Notes: a model not told the origin generated them from the letters alone. A stretch of 14,591 nucleotides of DNA from RYN-433 sp036558265 (GCA_036558265.1 DATBFY010000031.1:1-14591); one strand, 5' to 3'. Positions 6,945-12,002 are shown, counted from the first letter of the stretch. Made by a program: numbers and translations.

Positions 6945-8216
6945 CCTTTCAGCCGGTACACATCGGGACTCATCGGAATGCCCCTGTAATTGCAGGGGTT
7001 TTTTCGTTTGGGGGTTCTGACTTTCCCGCTCGTTACCGGTGCTTCCCGCCGCTGACTGTGCCGCATTATGTGCCGCGCTCTTGCCCTTCGTGGCGATCGC
7101 CTTGGCGAAGTGGTCGTCGGTCACTTGCAGGTAGTGCCCCTCAGCCACCTTTTCGGAATTGCCCATCCATGCGCAGACGACGTGCTGCGGGAAGTCCTCG
7201 CTCAGTTCGGTCTGGCGGGTGGACCGCAGGTTGTGCCACGTCTTAGGCCACGGCTTCAATCCCGCCCTTCGGATGATCCGGTTCAACTGCGTGCGCAGGT
7301 TCTGGCGGTGCCGCTCATCGGTGCGGTAGCGGGTGATGAGGTAGTTCGTCCCCTCCTCGGCCTGGTCCAGCACGGCCAGCAGGTACGGCTCCAGCTCGGG
7401 GAACAGCGGCACGAGCCGGGACTCCCCGCCCTCGTGGTGCTCGGTCTTCGGGCTATGCACCAGCATCCTGCCGTGCTCGAAATCGACATCCGACCGCTTT
7501 AGCAGCAGGTGCTCGGACGGACACCGAAGCCCCCCGTAGCGGCTCAGGGCGAACAGCAGACGCCATTCCGCGTCCGGGCAGGCGTCCAGCACCTTCTGCG
7601 CATCGGCTCGGCTGATGAAGTACTGGCGGGCCTTATTCTTCTGGCTTCCCGCCCGCACGTCGGCAAACGGGTTGTCCCCGGTGATGACCCGCCACTTCTT
7701 AGCCTTCTTGAACATCGACCGGACGTTGATGATGTACTTCGCGATCGTCGCCTGCGCCAGCCCCTCACCTTCCATCCATACCCTGAACAGGTCGGCATCC
7801 ATCTCGGTGATGGCGCGGACGGGCTTGGCCTCGGTGAAGTGTTCCTTGAGCCGATCCGCGGCCTGGGTGTAGTTGCGGCGGGTGTTGGGCTTGAGGGGCG
7901 CCCACGTCGCCGACAGCTTCGTGACCAGTTCCCCCACGGTCATCGTCGCCAGCGATGCCGTGGTACGTGAGACGACCAGCCCCACGGCGGCAAGCTTCTC
8001 ATGGGTGCGGTCGTCCAGCGCCGCCACCCAGCGGACCGTCTCATCATGCATCGTGCCGGCGCCGTTGGCGGCGGCGATCAGGTCCTCTACCTTGAACTTG
8101 AGCGCGTCCGCCTGCTTCGTGCTCACCTTGCCGAGCCGGATCGTCTTGCGCTTCCCGTCCGGCGCGACAAAGAGGATGCGCTTGCGTCCGCCCAGATCGC
8201 TCCCGATTGATGCCAC
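6918..8216 (-). CDS. int: Tyrosine recombinase (integrase) of the element
   Basis: This 432-residue phage-type integrase inserts the element at the neighbouring tRNA-Arg gene. It has an N-terminal arm-binding part, a SAM-like core-binding domain (about 90-175, with LKPNTRRNYTQAADRLKEHF) and the catalytic domain with R231 (GGLRCPSE), K257 (SPKTEH), H328-x-x-R331 (TWHNLRSTR), W350 in place of the second histidine (AWMGNS) and nucleophile Y362 (GHYLQV). The start is GTG at 8216, with GGAAGG about ten bases upstream. The tail after residue 375 is low-complexity; residues near 402-411 are coded across the tRNA terminator, and the last eight (RSRQGSNL) plus the stop are antisense to the tRNA 3' end. 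That tail is probably dispensable for catalysis. A stem-loop at 8288-8317 separates it from the small upstream genes, so it may have its own promoter. Confidence 0.95.
   Translation of the reverse strand: MASIGSDLGGRKRILFVAPDGKRKTIRLGKVSTKQADALKFKVEDLIAAANGAGTMHDETVRWVAALDDRTHEKLAAVGLVVSRTTASLATMTVGELVTKLSATWAPLKPNTRRNYTQAADRLKEHFTEAKPVRAITEMDADLFRVWMEGEGLAQATIAKYIINVRSMFKKAKKWRVITGDNPFADVRAGSQKNKARQYFISRADAQKVLDACPDAEWRLLFALSRYGGLRCPSEHLLLKRSDVDFEHGRMLVHSPKTEHHEGGESRLVPLFPELEPYLLAVLDQAEEGTNYLITRYRTDERHRQNLRTQLNRIIRRAGLKPWPKTWHNLRSTRQTELSEDFPQHVVCAWMGNSEKVAEGHYLQVTDDHFAKAIATKGKSAAHNAAQSAAGSTGNERESQNPQTKKPLQLQGHSDESRCVPAERRSRQGSNL
6921..6944. other. Putative attL core in the tRNA T-arm and acceptor 3' end
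   Basis: Tyrosine integrases encoded next to a tRNA usually recombine within the 3' half of that tRNA. The exact core cannot be fixed without attR; it lies somewhere between the anticodon loop (6903) and the discriminator base (6944). Confidence 0.6.
6981..7004 (+). terminator. Rho-independent terminator downstream of tRNA-Arg
   Basis: CCCCTG (6981-6986) pairs with CAGGGG (6993-6998), with a six-base loop, followed by TTTTTT (6999-7004). It reads on the plus strand, 37 bp after the tRNA, and would end tRNA transcription. It lies inside the integrase frame on the opposite strand and on the element's side of the junction, so the element appears to supply it. Confidence 0.85.
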
Positions 8217-8224
8217 GATATGCC

Positions 8225-8252
8225 TACCTTCCAGATATGGTTGCCAATTCTA
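8225..8252 (-). promoter_or_regulatory. Possible integrase -10 box and ribosome-binding site
   Basis: On the minus strand TAGAAT (8252-8247, five of six matches to TATAAT) lies about 30 bases before the GTG start, and GGAAGG (8231-8226) is a good ribosome-binding site. No convincing -35 is found at the right distance, so an activator may be needed or this is not a promoter. Confidence 0.35.
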
Positions 8253-8287
8253 CGCCCACGGTCCCGCCCGGTTCTGAGAAAATGAAT

Positions 8288-8317
8288 GGGGCGGGCCAGC
8301 GTCAGCCAACCCGCCCC
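8288..8317 (-). terminator. Strong stem-loop between small-gene operon and integrase
   Basis: GGGGCGGG (8288-8295) pairs with CCCGCCCC (8310-8317) around a 14-base loop. On the minus strand it is followed by ATTCATTTTC, which is T-rich but broken, so it resembles an imperfect intrinsic terminator for the small genes at 9080-8330. It would separate them from the integrase gene or make read-through partial. Confidence 0.6.
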
Positions 8318-8329
8318 GGACGATCAGAA

Positions 8330-8542
8330 TCACATCGTGTTATTCTGATTTGCGCAGCATCGACGCGCCAACGCACACCCCACCATCGGCGCCGGTCGCG
8401 GCCTGCCCCGGTAGTGGAACCGGACTTGTCCGGTTTTTGCATCGACCGTGCCGCGGCAGGGGTTGCTCGTGCCCGTCGCCTTGCGCACGAGCCAGGCGAA
8501 CAGGTCACGGTTATGCCGCTTGCCAGAGTAGAGGGTCAGCAT
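8330..8542 (-). CDS. Small protein of unknown function, third gene of the operon leftward of the switch
   Basis: This 70-residue basic protein is not recognised. It has two CC/PC cysteine spots (C29, C63-C64) but no zinc-finger spacing. It is supported as a gene by a strong Shine-Dalgarno site (GGGAGGG four bases before the ATG), by a seven-base overlap (ATGCTGA) with the end of the gene before it, and by the hairpin that follows it. The segment RDLFAWLVRKATGTSNP looks like folded protein, while the arginine- and alanine-rich C-terminal third may be partly disordered. It probably belongs to the early functions turned on when repression is lifted. Confidence 0.6.
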   Translation of the reverse strand: MLTLYSGKRHNRDLFAWLVRKATGTSNPCRGTVDAKTGQVRFHYRGRPRPAPMVGCALARRCCANQNNTM

Positions 8543-8772
8543 CGGTCCCTCCCCTCGGGTCGCTGCGTGTAGACGAACGCGAAGGGGCCGGGATGGTCAG
8601 CATCGGCCGCGGCAATCTCCCGCGCCCATGCGACCAGCCGGATACGTTCGTGCCGGGGCACGAGGGACGACACCCGGATCTCGCCAGCATCGTGATCGAC
8701 CAGCACCTTCACCGTGTGGCGGTTCAGGATCAGCGTCCCCTTGACGGTGCGGACGGGGTAGGGATTCAGCAT
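8536..8772 (-). CDS. Small protein of unknown function, second gene of the operon leftward of the switch
   Basis: This 78-residue protein is not recognised. The first half alternates hydrophobic and polar residues (VKGTLILNRHTVKVLVDHDAG), which suggests a small beta-sheet fold; the second half (RIRLVAWAREIAAA) is probably an amphipathic helix. The start is the ATG at 8772, with GGGGAGGG four bases upstream and a seven-base overlap with the preceding gene. The stop overlaps the next start in the same way. It contains no membrane segment. Translational coupling with both neighbours is likely. Confidence 0.65.
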   Translation of the reverse strand: MLNPYPVRTVKGTLILNRHTVKVLVDHDAGEIRVSSLVPRHERIRLVAWAREIAAADADHPGPFAFVYTQRPEGRDRC

Positions 8773-9080
8773 AAGACCCTCCCCACTTCCCGCAGGTCAC
8801 CGTCGAGCACCGCCAGCCGGGTCAGTGGCTTGTCATCGTCCGCCCCGTCCTCGTCGCTGTCGTCAAAGGTCGATGCCAACTGCCTCTTCAACACGTCGAT
8901 GAGGGCGCAGGTGAAGGGGTGGAATTTCATGCCGGCGGCGCGAGCGCGGTTGAAGGCGGCAATCACGCCGGACGCGGCTTCGGTGTCCAACTCGAAATCC
9001 GGGTGACGCATGGCGTCGATGATGCCGCCCAGTGAGCGCCGGGGATGCGCTTTGGCAAGCGCAGCAGATGCGGGTATCAT
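8766..9080 (-). CDS. Acidic-tailed small protein of unknown function, first gene leftward of the switch
   Basis: This 104-residue protein is not recognised. Residues 1-70 look helical (SAALAKAHPRRSLGGIIDAM, AASGVIAAFNRARAAG, TCALIDVLKRQLAS) and are followed by an acidic run, DDSDEDGADDDK, then a short strand-like end. The ATG at 9080 is preceded by GGGAGG with ideal spacing, so I use it in place of a TTG four codons upstream. As the first gene under the promoter facing the repressor, it holds the position of a cro-, antirepressor- or excisionase-like function, but no DNA-binding motif can be seen, so no function is assigned. Confidence 0.7.
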   Translation of the reverse strand: MIPASAALAKAHPRRSLGGIIDAMRHPDFELDTEAASGVIAAFNRARAAGMKFHPFTCALIDVLKRQLASTFDDSDEDGADDDKPLTRLAVLDGDLREVGRVLC

Positions 9081-9091
9081 GTGACCTCCCA

Positions 9092-9144
9092 AGGGCCTGC
9101 CGGTCTGACTTTTCCAGAGACAACCGGCGGGCCTGCGGTTTTTT
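9092..9144. promoter_or_regulatory. Leader hairpin of the leftward operon, with adjacent T-tract on the plus strand
   Basis: AGGGCCTGCCGGTCT (9092-9106) can pair, with one bulge and a mismatch, with the complementary block at 9119-9134. In the minus-strand RNA this fold ends one base before the GGGAGG ribosome-binding site of the first gene. On the plus strand AACCG/CGGTT followed by TTTTTT (9122-9144) would be terminator-like. It may be an attenuating leader structure or the end of a small plus-strand RNA. Confidence 0.45.
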
Positions 9145-9174
9145 GTGGGGACGGGGGAACGTCCTCCATCCCGC

Positions 9175-9203
9175 TTGCGTAGTTAAACGCATCCGTTTAA
9201 CAT
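9175..9203 (+). promoter_or_regulatory. Promoter of the repressor gene
   Basis: TTGCGT (9175-9180) and TAACAT (9198-9203) are separated by 17 bp. Transcription would start near 9210, at or just before the ATG at 9213. No Shine-Dalgarno sequence precedes that ATG, so the mRNA is probably leaderless. The operator palindrome fills the spacer. Confidence 0.55.
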
Positions 9204-9208
9204 GTCAA
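9181..9208 (-). promoter_or_regulatory. Divergent promoter for the leftward small-gene operon
   Basis: A perfect consensus TTGACA lies on the minus strand at 9208-9203. Sixteen bases on, TTAACT (9186-9181) is a weak -10 (three of six matches). The same palindrome lies in this spacer. The transcript would have a leader of roughly 95 bases including the 9092-9134 hairpin. Confidence 0.55.
9182..9201. promoter_or_regulatory. Operator palindrome shared by two divergent promoters
   Basis: GTTAAACG (9182-9189) and CGTTTAAC (9194-9201) form a perfect eight-base inverted repeat around CATC. It is AT-rich inside GC-rich DNA, next to a Cro/CI-type gene and inside the spacers of both promoters, which is the classic place for a dimeric repressor site. 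Confidence 0.75.
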
Positions 9209-9212
9209 CCCC

Positions 9213-9449
9213 ATGGTTGCAACAAAAGCGCGCCCCGTTACCTTCCGGCTGATGGGCATCGACTACGGGAAGATCCGCGCCCTACGCGACAAGCTCGGGC
9301 TGTCACAGAAGCAGGCGGCGGAGCGGGCGGGGTTGAACACTGCGCAGGCGTGGAACAATTACGAGTGTGGGCGTCGCGAGCCTCGAATTGCCGTCCTCGA
9401 AAAGATCGCGACCGCGTTGGGCGTGAAGGCAAGGGATTTGTTAAAGTAA
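9213..9449 (+). CDS. Cro/CI-type (XRE family) HTH repressor
   Basis: This 78-residue protein is little more than an HTH_3 DNA-binding domain: YGKIRALRDKLGLS (18-31) enters the helix-turn-helix QKQAAERAGLNTAQAWNNYE (32-51), followed by the typical GRREPRIAVLEKIATALGV (53-71). There is no peptidase or multimerisation domain, so it resembles Cro or a small immunity repressor and should bind as a dimer to the palindrome just upstream. It is the only clear plus-strand protein gene of the element and is divergent from the small-gene operon. The ATG at 9213 lacks a Shine-Dalgarno site and lies where transcription should begin, so translation is probably leaderless. An internal ATG at residue 14 is an alternative start. 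Confidence 0.92.
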   Translation: MVATKARPVTFRLMGIDYGKIRALRDKLGLSQKQAAERAGLNTAQAWNNYECGRREPRIAVLEKIATALGVKARDLLK

Positions 9450-9488
9450 GACGGTGGGGCAGGGGGCGAGAAGCGATCTGACTTCTCG

Positions 9489-9671
9489 TCAAAATGATGG
9501 AAAGTCCGCAGTCCCTGTGGGCGAAAGCCAAGGGGACATTTTGTCCCCTTGATTTAACCTCGGCAAGGTAGACTGTCTATCTTGCTTCTCCGATCTATCC
9601 CCACCATGTCCCGCCAGCGGCTTTTCCCTCGCCGCGTCGATTGCCCGTTGGATGATCGCCTTGCGGCTCAT
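9489..9671 (-). CDS. Small basic protein with AREKPLAGHGGDR motif, overlapping the gene before it
   Basis: This 60-residue frame begins MSRKAIIQRAIDAAREKPL and continues AGHGGDRSEKQDR. From memory, the segment matches the middle of a family of phage and genomic-island proteins in which a REKPLAxHGG stretch is followed by a YLTARIARDxP block; here that block is missing and replaced by a short tail, so the gene is truncated or diverged. The ATG at 9671 has no Shine-Dalgarno site and lies inside the preceding gene in another frame. It could be expressed by overlap or by frameshift from that gene, or be a relic. The GGGACA/TGTCCC palindrome at 9529-9551 lies within its C-terminal codons (GDKMSP). 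Confidence 0.5.
   Translation of the reverse strand: MSRKAIIQRAIDAAREKPLAGHGGDRSEKQDRQSTLPRLNQGDKMSPWLSPTGTADFPSF
9529..9551. repeat. Palindromic repeat copy 1 (GGGACA-TTT-TGTCCC core)
   Basis: Ten-base arms pair perfectly around TTT (9539-9541); the 15-bp core occurs again at 9681-9695. The longer arms here (C-A-A-G-G-G-G-A-C-A) make it the stronger hairpin. It lies 80 bp downstream of the repressor gene. Confidence 0.8.
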
Positions 9672-9816
9672 GCCGATTTCGGGACATTTTGTCCCAAGGT
9701 TCCCAAGTGGCGTCGCGGTCAAGCTCGCGACCACCACCGGGCAGGCGCTTGGCGTGTTCCCGCCAGTCGGGGCAGGCGGACAGGAATTCTTCGATGTGTT
9801 CGTGATCGGGGATCAT
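9595..9816 (-). CDS. Small protein of unknown function downstream of the putative structural gene
   Basis: This 73-residue protein begins MIPDHEHIEEFLSACPDWRE. The first 45 residues look like genuine protein, with GC-rich third codon positions; the rest (after WDKMSRN) is low-complexity and may be an out-of-frame end. The ATG at 9816 is preceded by AGGA eight bases upstream and starts two bases after the stop of the previous gene, so translational coupling is likely. After the palindrome at 9681-9695, protein-like sequence continues in another frame (the 9671-9489 gene). This suggests either two overlapping genes or one gene broken by a frameshift at the palindrome. Function is not recognised. 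Confidence 0.5.
   Translation of the reverse strand: MIPDHEHIEEFLSACPDWREHAKRLPGGGRELDRDATWEPWDKMSRNRHEPQGDHPTGNRRGEGKAAGGTWWG
9681..9695. repeat. Palindromic repeat copy 2 (GGGACA-TTT-TGTCCC)
   Basis: A perfect inverted repeat with six-base arms around TTT, identical over all 15 bases to the centre of the copy at 9529-9551. It lies where two minus-strand reading frames overlap, in the codons for WDKMSR. Confidence 0.8.
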
Positions 9817-9818
9817 GG

Positions 9819-10772
9819 TCACAGTCCTAGTGATTGGAAATTGGAGCGACGGTAGACGCGATAGATCAGGTAGGTCGCCAGCCCGTCCGACGTGATTTCA
9901 CGCTTCACCGTACTCGGTGGCGCCTTGGGGTTTTCGACCAGCCCGCTAGTGAAGCCACCGACGCTGCCGCCGTCGGTATATTTGCTCGCGTCGATCGGCA
10001 AGCCCCTGCCGTTCAGCCGGATGGGCTGCTGGATTTGGAAATTCGGCTCATTCCTGTCCGCGTTGCCGAGCTTCAAAATCTCGCACTGCTCCTGCCCGCC
10101 GTTGCGTCCACCCGCGTTGCGCCAGCCGCGCATGCCCTGGTCGAGAATCCGCGCGTCCCATCCGCTAGGGGCGGTGGTAATCGAAAACCTGTAGGCGATC
10201 TGGATCGCCTGGGCGGAGAGGCGATAGGACCCGGTCGGCGCGATGCCGGTGCACAGGATTTGCCCGTCGGCAAACGCATTGCCCATAATCGTCGTCGGGC
10301 CGTCGTTCGTGGTCGAAACGTAGGTGAGGACGCGCGCGACGTTGAATGGCGTTGGCTCCCATCGTGTCACCGTGAAATTCAGAACCGGGACTGATGATTC
10401 TGCCGGCTGGTCGAACGGATCGCCGGCGCTATTCATAATCGCCGTGCCGTAGACGTCCCTGTCAAAACGCTCAGACTGAATCCCGACGTCCCACTGGATT
10501 TCCGGCGGCTGGACCAGCGGGTTGGTCTGACCATCCGTTCCAGATGAATCGGCGTATGAGAACGTGACCCGGTAGTATGCCGGCCCGACGTTCTCTGCGC
10601 CCCAATCGTCACAGGTCAGCGATTGGTTTTCAGGGTGATAACTCCCCTTGATGATGCCGCAGGCGTTGAACGCCGCGGTCTGGCTCGGAACGCCCGTCAC
10701 CTCTTTGACGATGACGGCAGACCGCGAGCCGACGCGGTAGTCTCCGTAGGGTGTGGTTACTGTAACTTCCAC
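9819..10772 (-). CDS. Putative virion-type structural protein
   Basis: This 317-residue protein is probably rich in beta strands and has no signal peptide or membrane segment. The pattern is of a large beta-sandwich assembly protein: EVTVTTPYGDYRVG at the start, IQWDVGIQSERFDRDVYG and VLNFTVTRWEP in the middle, and YLIYRVYRRSNFQSLGL at the end. From memory, that end and the Q-x-Y/F-D-x-G ... VPV-x-F-x-x-x core resemble a family of hypothetical proteins in planctomycete prophage-like islands; I cannot confirm it. I chose the GTG at 10772, because GGAG lies eight bases upstream, over the TTG at 10832, which has no ribosome-binding site and lies in an inverted repeat. The next gene follows two bases after its stop. 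Alternatively it could be a secreted or tail-fibre-like protein. Confidence 0.65.
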   Translation of the reverse strand: MEVTVTTPYGDYRVGSRSAVIVKEVTGVPSQTAAFNACGIIKGSYHPENQSLTCDDWGAENVGPAYYRVTFSYADSSGTDGQTNPLVQPPEIQWDVGIQSERFDRDVYGTAIMNSAGDPFDQPAESSVPVLNFTVTRWEPTPFNVARVLTYVSTTNDGPTTIMGNAFADGQILCTGIAPTGSYRLSAQAIQIAYRFSITTAPSGWDARILDQGMRGWRNAGGRNGGQEQCEILKLGNADRNEPNFQIQQPIRLNGRGLPIDASKYTDGGSVGGFTSGLVENPKAPPSTVKREITSDGLATYLIYRVYRRSNFQSLGL

Positions 10773-10800
10773 GAATGCAGCTCCGTTGTTCAAGTCGGCG

Positions 10801-10872
10801 GTCGCGCGCGGGGCGGGGGAACGAGGAGGCAACCGCTATGCAGGGATGGAGAGGGATGGCCCCGCGCGCGAC
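10801..10872. promoter_or_regulatory. Long-arm hairpin upstream of the putative structural gene
   Basis: The 14 bases at 10801-10814 are perfectly complementary to 10859-10872, around a 44-base loop. The stem is almost all G and C. No T-tract follows on the minus strand, so it is not a standard terminator. It occupies the gap between the 191-residue gene and the GTG start at 10772, ending about 17 bases before the ribosome-binding site. The loop in RNA carries CCTCC and CCTCTCC, which could pair with purine-rich ribosome-binding sites. Confidence 0.65.
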
Positions 10873-10887
10873 GAACGCCAATGAGGT

Positions 10888-11463
10888 TTAGAGAATCCCG
10901 ACCGTCTGCTTGCGCGTATCTACGGTCTCACTAATCGCCTTCGCACGCGGATTGACGTGGGTGCCGCACTTCGCGCCCTTCGCCAACTCCAGTCGCTGCG
11001 CCAGGAACCGGTCGAAGTCGTCCGGCTTCCCGCGATAGCCCAGCCCGCGCCGGGTCTGCTCGGGGGTCGCCAGCCAATCGCCCGTCGCCAGCGCCCGCAC
11101 CTCGGCAACCTCGGCGGGGGTCAGGTCGTCCGTCGCGGGCTCGGCGGCTTCGGCGGGCGGCGGCTCGTCACCGGCGCTGGCGGCGGCGAAGTCCTCGGGG
11201 GTCAACGCCTCCATCGCGACCTCCAGCCTGGCGCGGTCGGTGCCGCGGACCGCATCGAAGAGTTGCGCCTTCGTCGCGGTCTTCGCCCACAGCCGCGCTT
11301 CGGCCAACCGGGCGGCGTCAGCTTCCCGTATCACGGCGGGGATGGGGCGCGAGCCGGGAACGTGGCAGCGGCGCTGCTCGTCCTCGATCAGCAGCCGGTT
11401 GAAATCATCTTCAATCTGGGCTTGCCGACGCCGTTCGTTGGTAATACTTTCTGTCGTTCTCAT
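10888..11463 (-). CDS. Helical protein of unknown function
   Basis: This 191-residue protein is not recognised. Residues 1-90 are strongly helical and charged (TNERRRQAQIEDDFNRLL, ADAARLAEARLWAKTATKAQ), followed by an alanine-, proline- and acid-rich linker (about 95-125, EPPPAEAAEPATDD) and a second helical part with GLGYRGKPDDFDRFLAQRL. That layout would suit a scaffold, adaptor or packaging partner, but this is a guess. The ATG at 11463 has AGGAG about ten bases upstream. Upstream is a 55-bp gap to the 83-residue gene; downstream is the long-arm hairpin and the putative structural gene. Confidence 0.75.
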   Translation of the reverse strand: MRTTESITNERRRQAQIEDDFNRLLIEDEQRRCHVPGSRPIPAVIREADAARLAEARLWAKTATKAQLFDAVRGTDRARLEVAMEALTPEDFAAASAGDEPPPAEAAEPATDDLTPAEVAEVRALATGDWLATPEQTRRGLGYRGKPDDFDRFLAQRLELAKGAKCGTHVNPRAKAISETVDTRKQTVGIL

Positions 11464-11518
11464 TGCGTGAATCTCCTAAAAACTATCATCCATCGCCACC
11501 CACATCGGCGGCGAACAA

Positions 11519-11770
11519 TCAGTACACGGTGACGAGTTCTCTCGCCTTTTCGTCGTAAACAAAGCGGCGCAGGTGCCCGCCAATAATCAGTTCCCACCGC
11601 GTGCGGTAGGCCGTGTGACCGGTGCCCAAAAATCGCGCCTGGCCACTTAACATTCGATGAATGAGCATCGCCCGCAGGTTGCGGGTTAACTTCGTGTTCC
11701 ATCTCGCCTCGGCACGGCGGCGACTATGACGCCGCAGCGCCTTGCGACACCGCTGGTCATCGTTGTTCAT
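11519..11770 (-). CDS. Small very basic protein of unknown function
   Basis: This 83-residue protein is rich in arginine, especially in the first 45 residues (CRKALRRHSRRRAEARW), which suggests nucleic-acid binding; the second half (WELIIGGHLRRFVYDEKARELVTVY) is probably a short beta-hairpin unit. The family is not recognised. The ATG at 11770 has GGAGGGG four bases upstream, and the gene overlaps the end of the preceding gene by 14 bases, so it is translationally coupled to it. Confidence 0.7.
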   Translation of the reverse strand: MNNDDQRCRKALRRHSRRRAEARWNTKLTRNLRAMLIHRMLSGQARFLGTGHTAYRTRWELIIGGHLRRFVYDEKARELVTVY

Positions 11771-12002
11771 CAGACCCCTCCGCTATGCCGTCGAGCACGG
11801 CCGCCAGCTCGTCGGCGGTCCACCCGGTGCCCCGCAACCGCCGCGCGAAGGTCAGCGTGGCATACGGCAATTCCCACGGGCCCGCGGCGGCGCGAAGGAC
11901 CTCGATCCACATCCGTGTCGCGGCAGGCGCGGACAACTGTTTGTCGCGGACAATCGCGGCGACAAGCCGCGTGGCGAGCGAGATGGTTTCGGTGTTCATC
12001 AT
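11757..12002 (-). CDS. Small helical protein of unknown function
   Basis: This 81-residue protein (MMNTETISLATRLVAAIV...) is mostly helical and acidic at its end (TADELAAVLDGIAEGSDEQR). The frame is open much further upstream, but the start is set by the strong GGGGGAGGG ribosome-binding site and a four-base ATGA overlap with the stop of the preceding gene; the second ATG at 11999 is equally possible. The family is not recognised. It is the middle gene of three coupled small genes. Confidence 0.7.
   Translation of the reverse strand: MMNTETISLATRLVAAIVRDKQLSAPAATRMWIEVLRAAAGPWELPYATLTFARRLRGTGWTADELAAVLDGIAEGSDEQR

Noticed and set aside
6716..7066. 116-codon minus-strand frame across the tRNA (RGRTCNLRLRRPTLYP)
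   Set aside because: This is the well-known false peptide from the complement of a tRNA gene.
9582..9830. 82-codon plus-strand frame opposite the two small overlapping genes
   Set aside because: It has no ribosome-binding site, and the minus-strand frames have recognisable or better-supported protein sequence.
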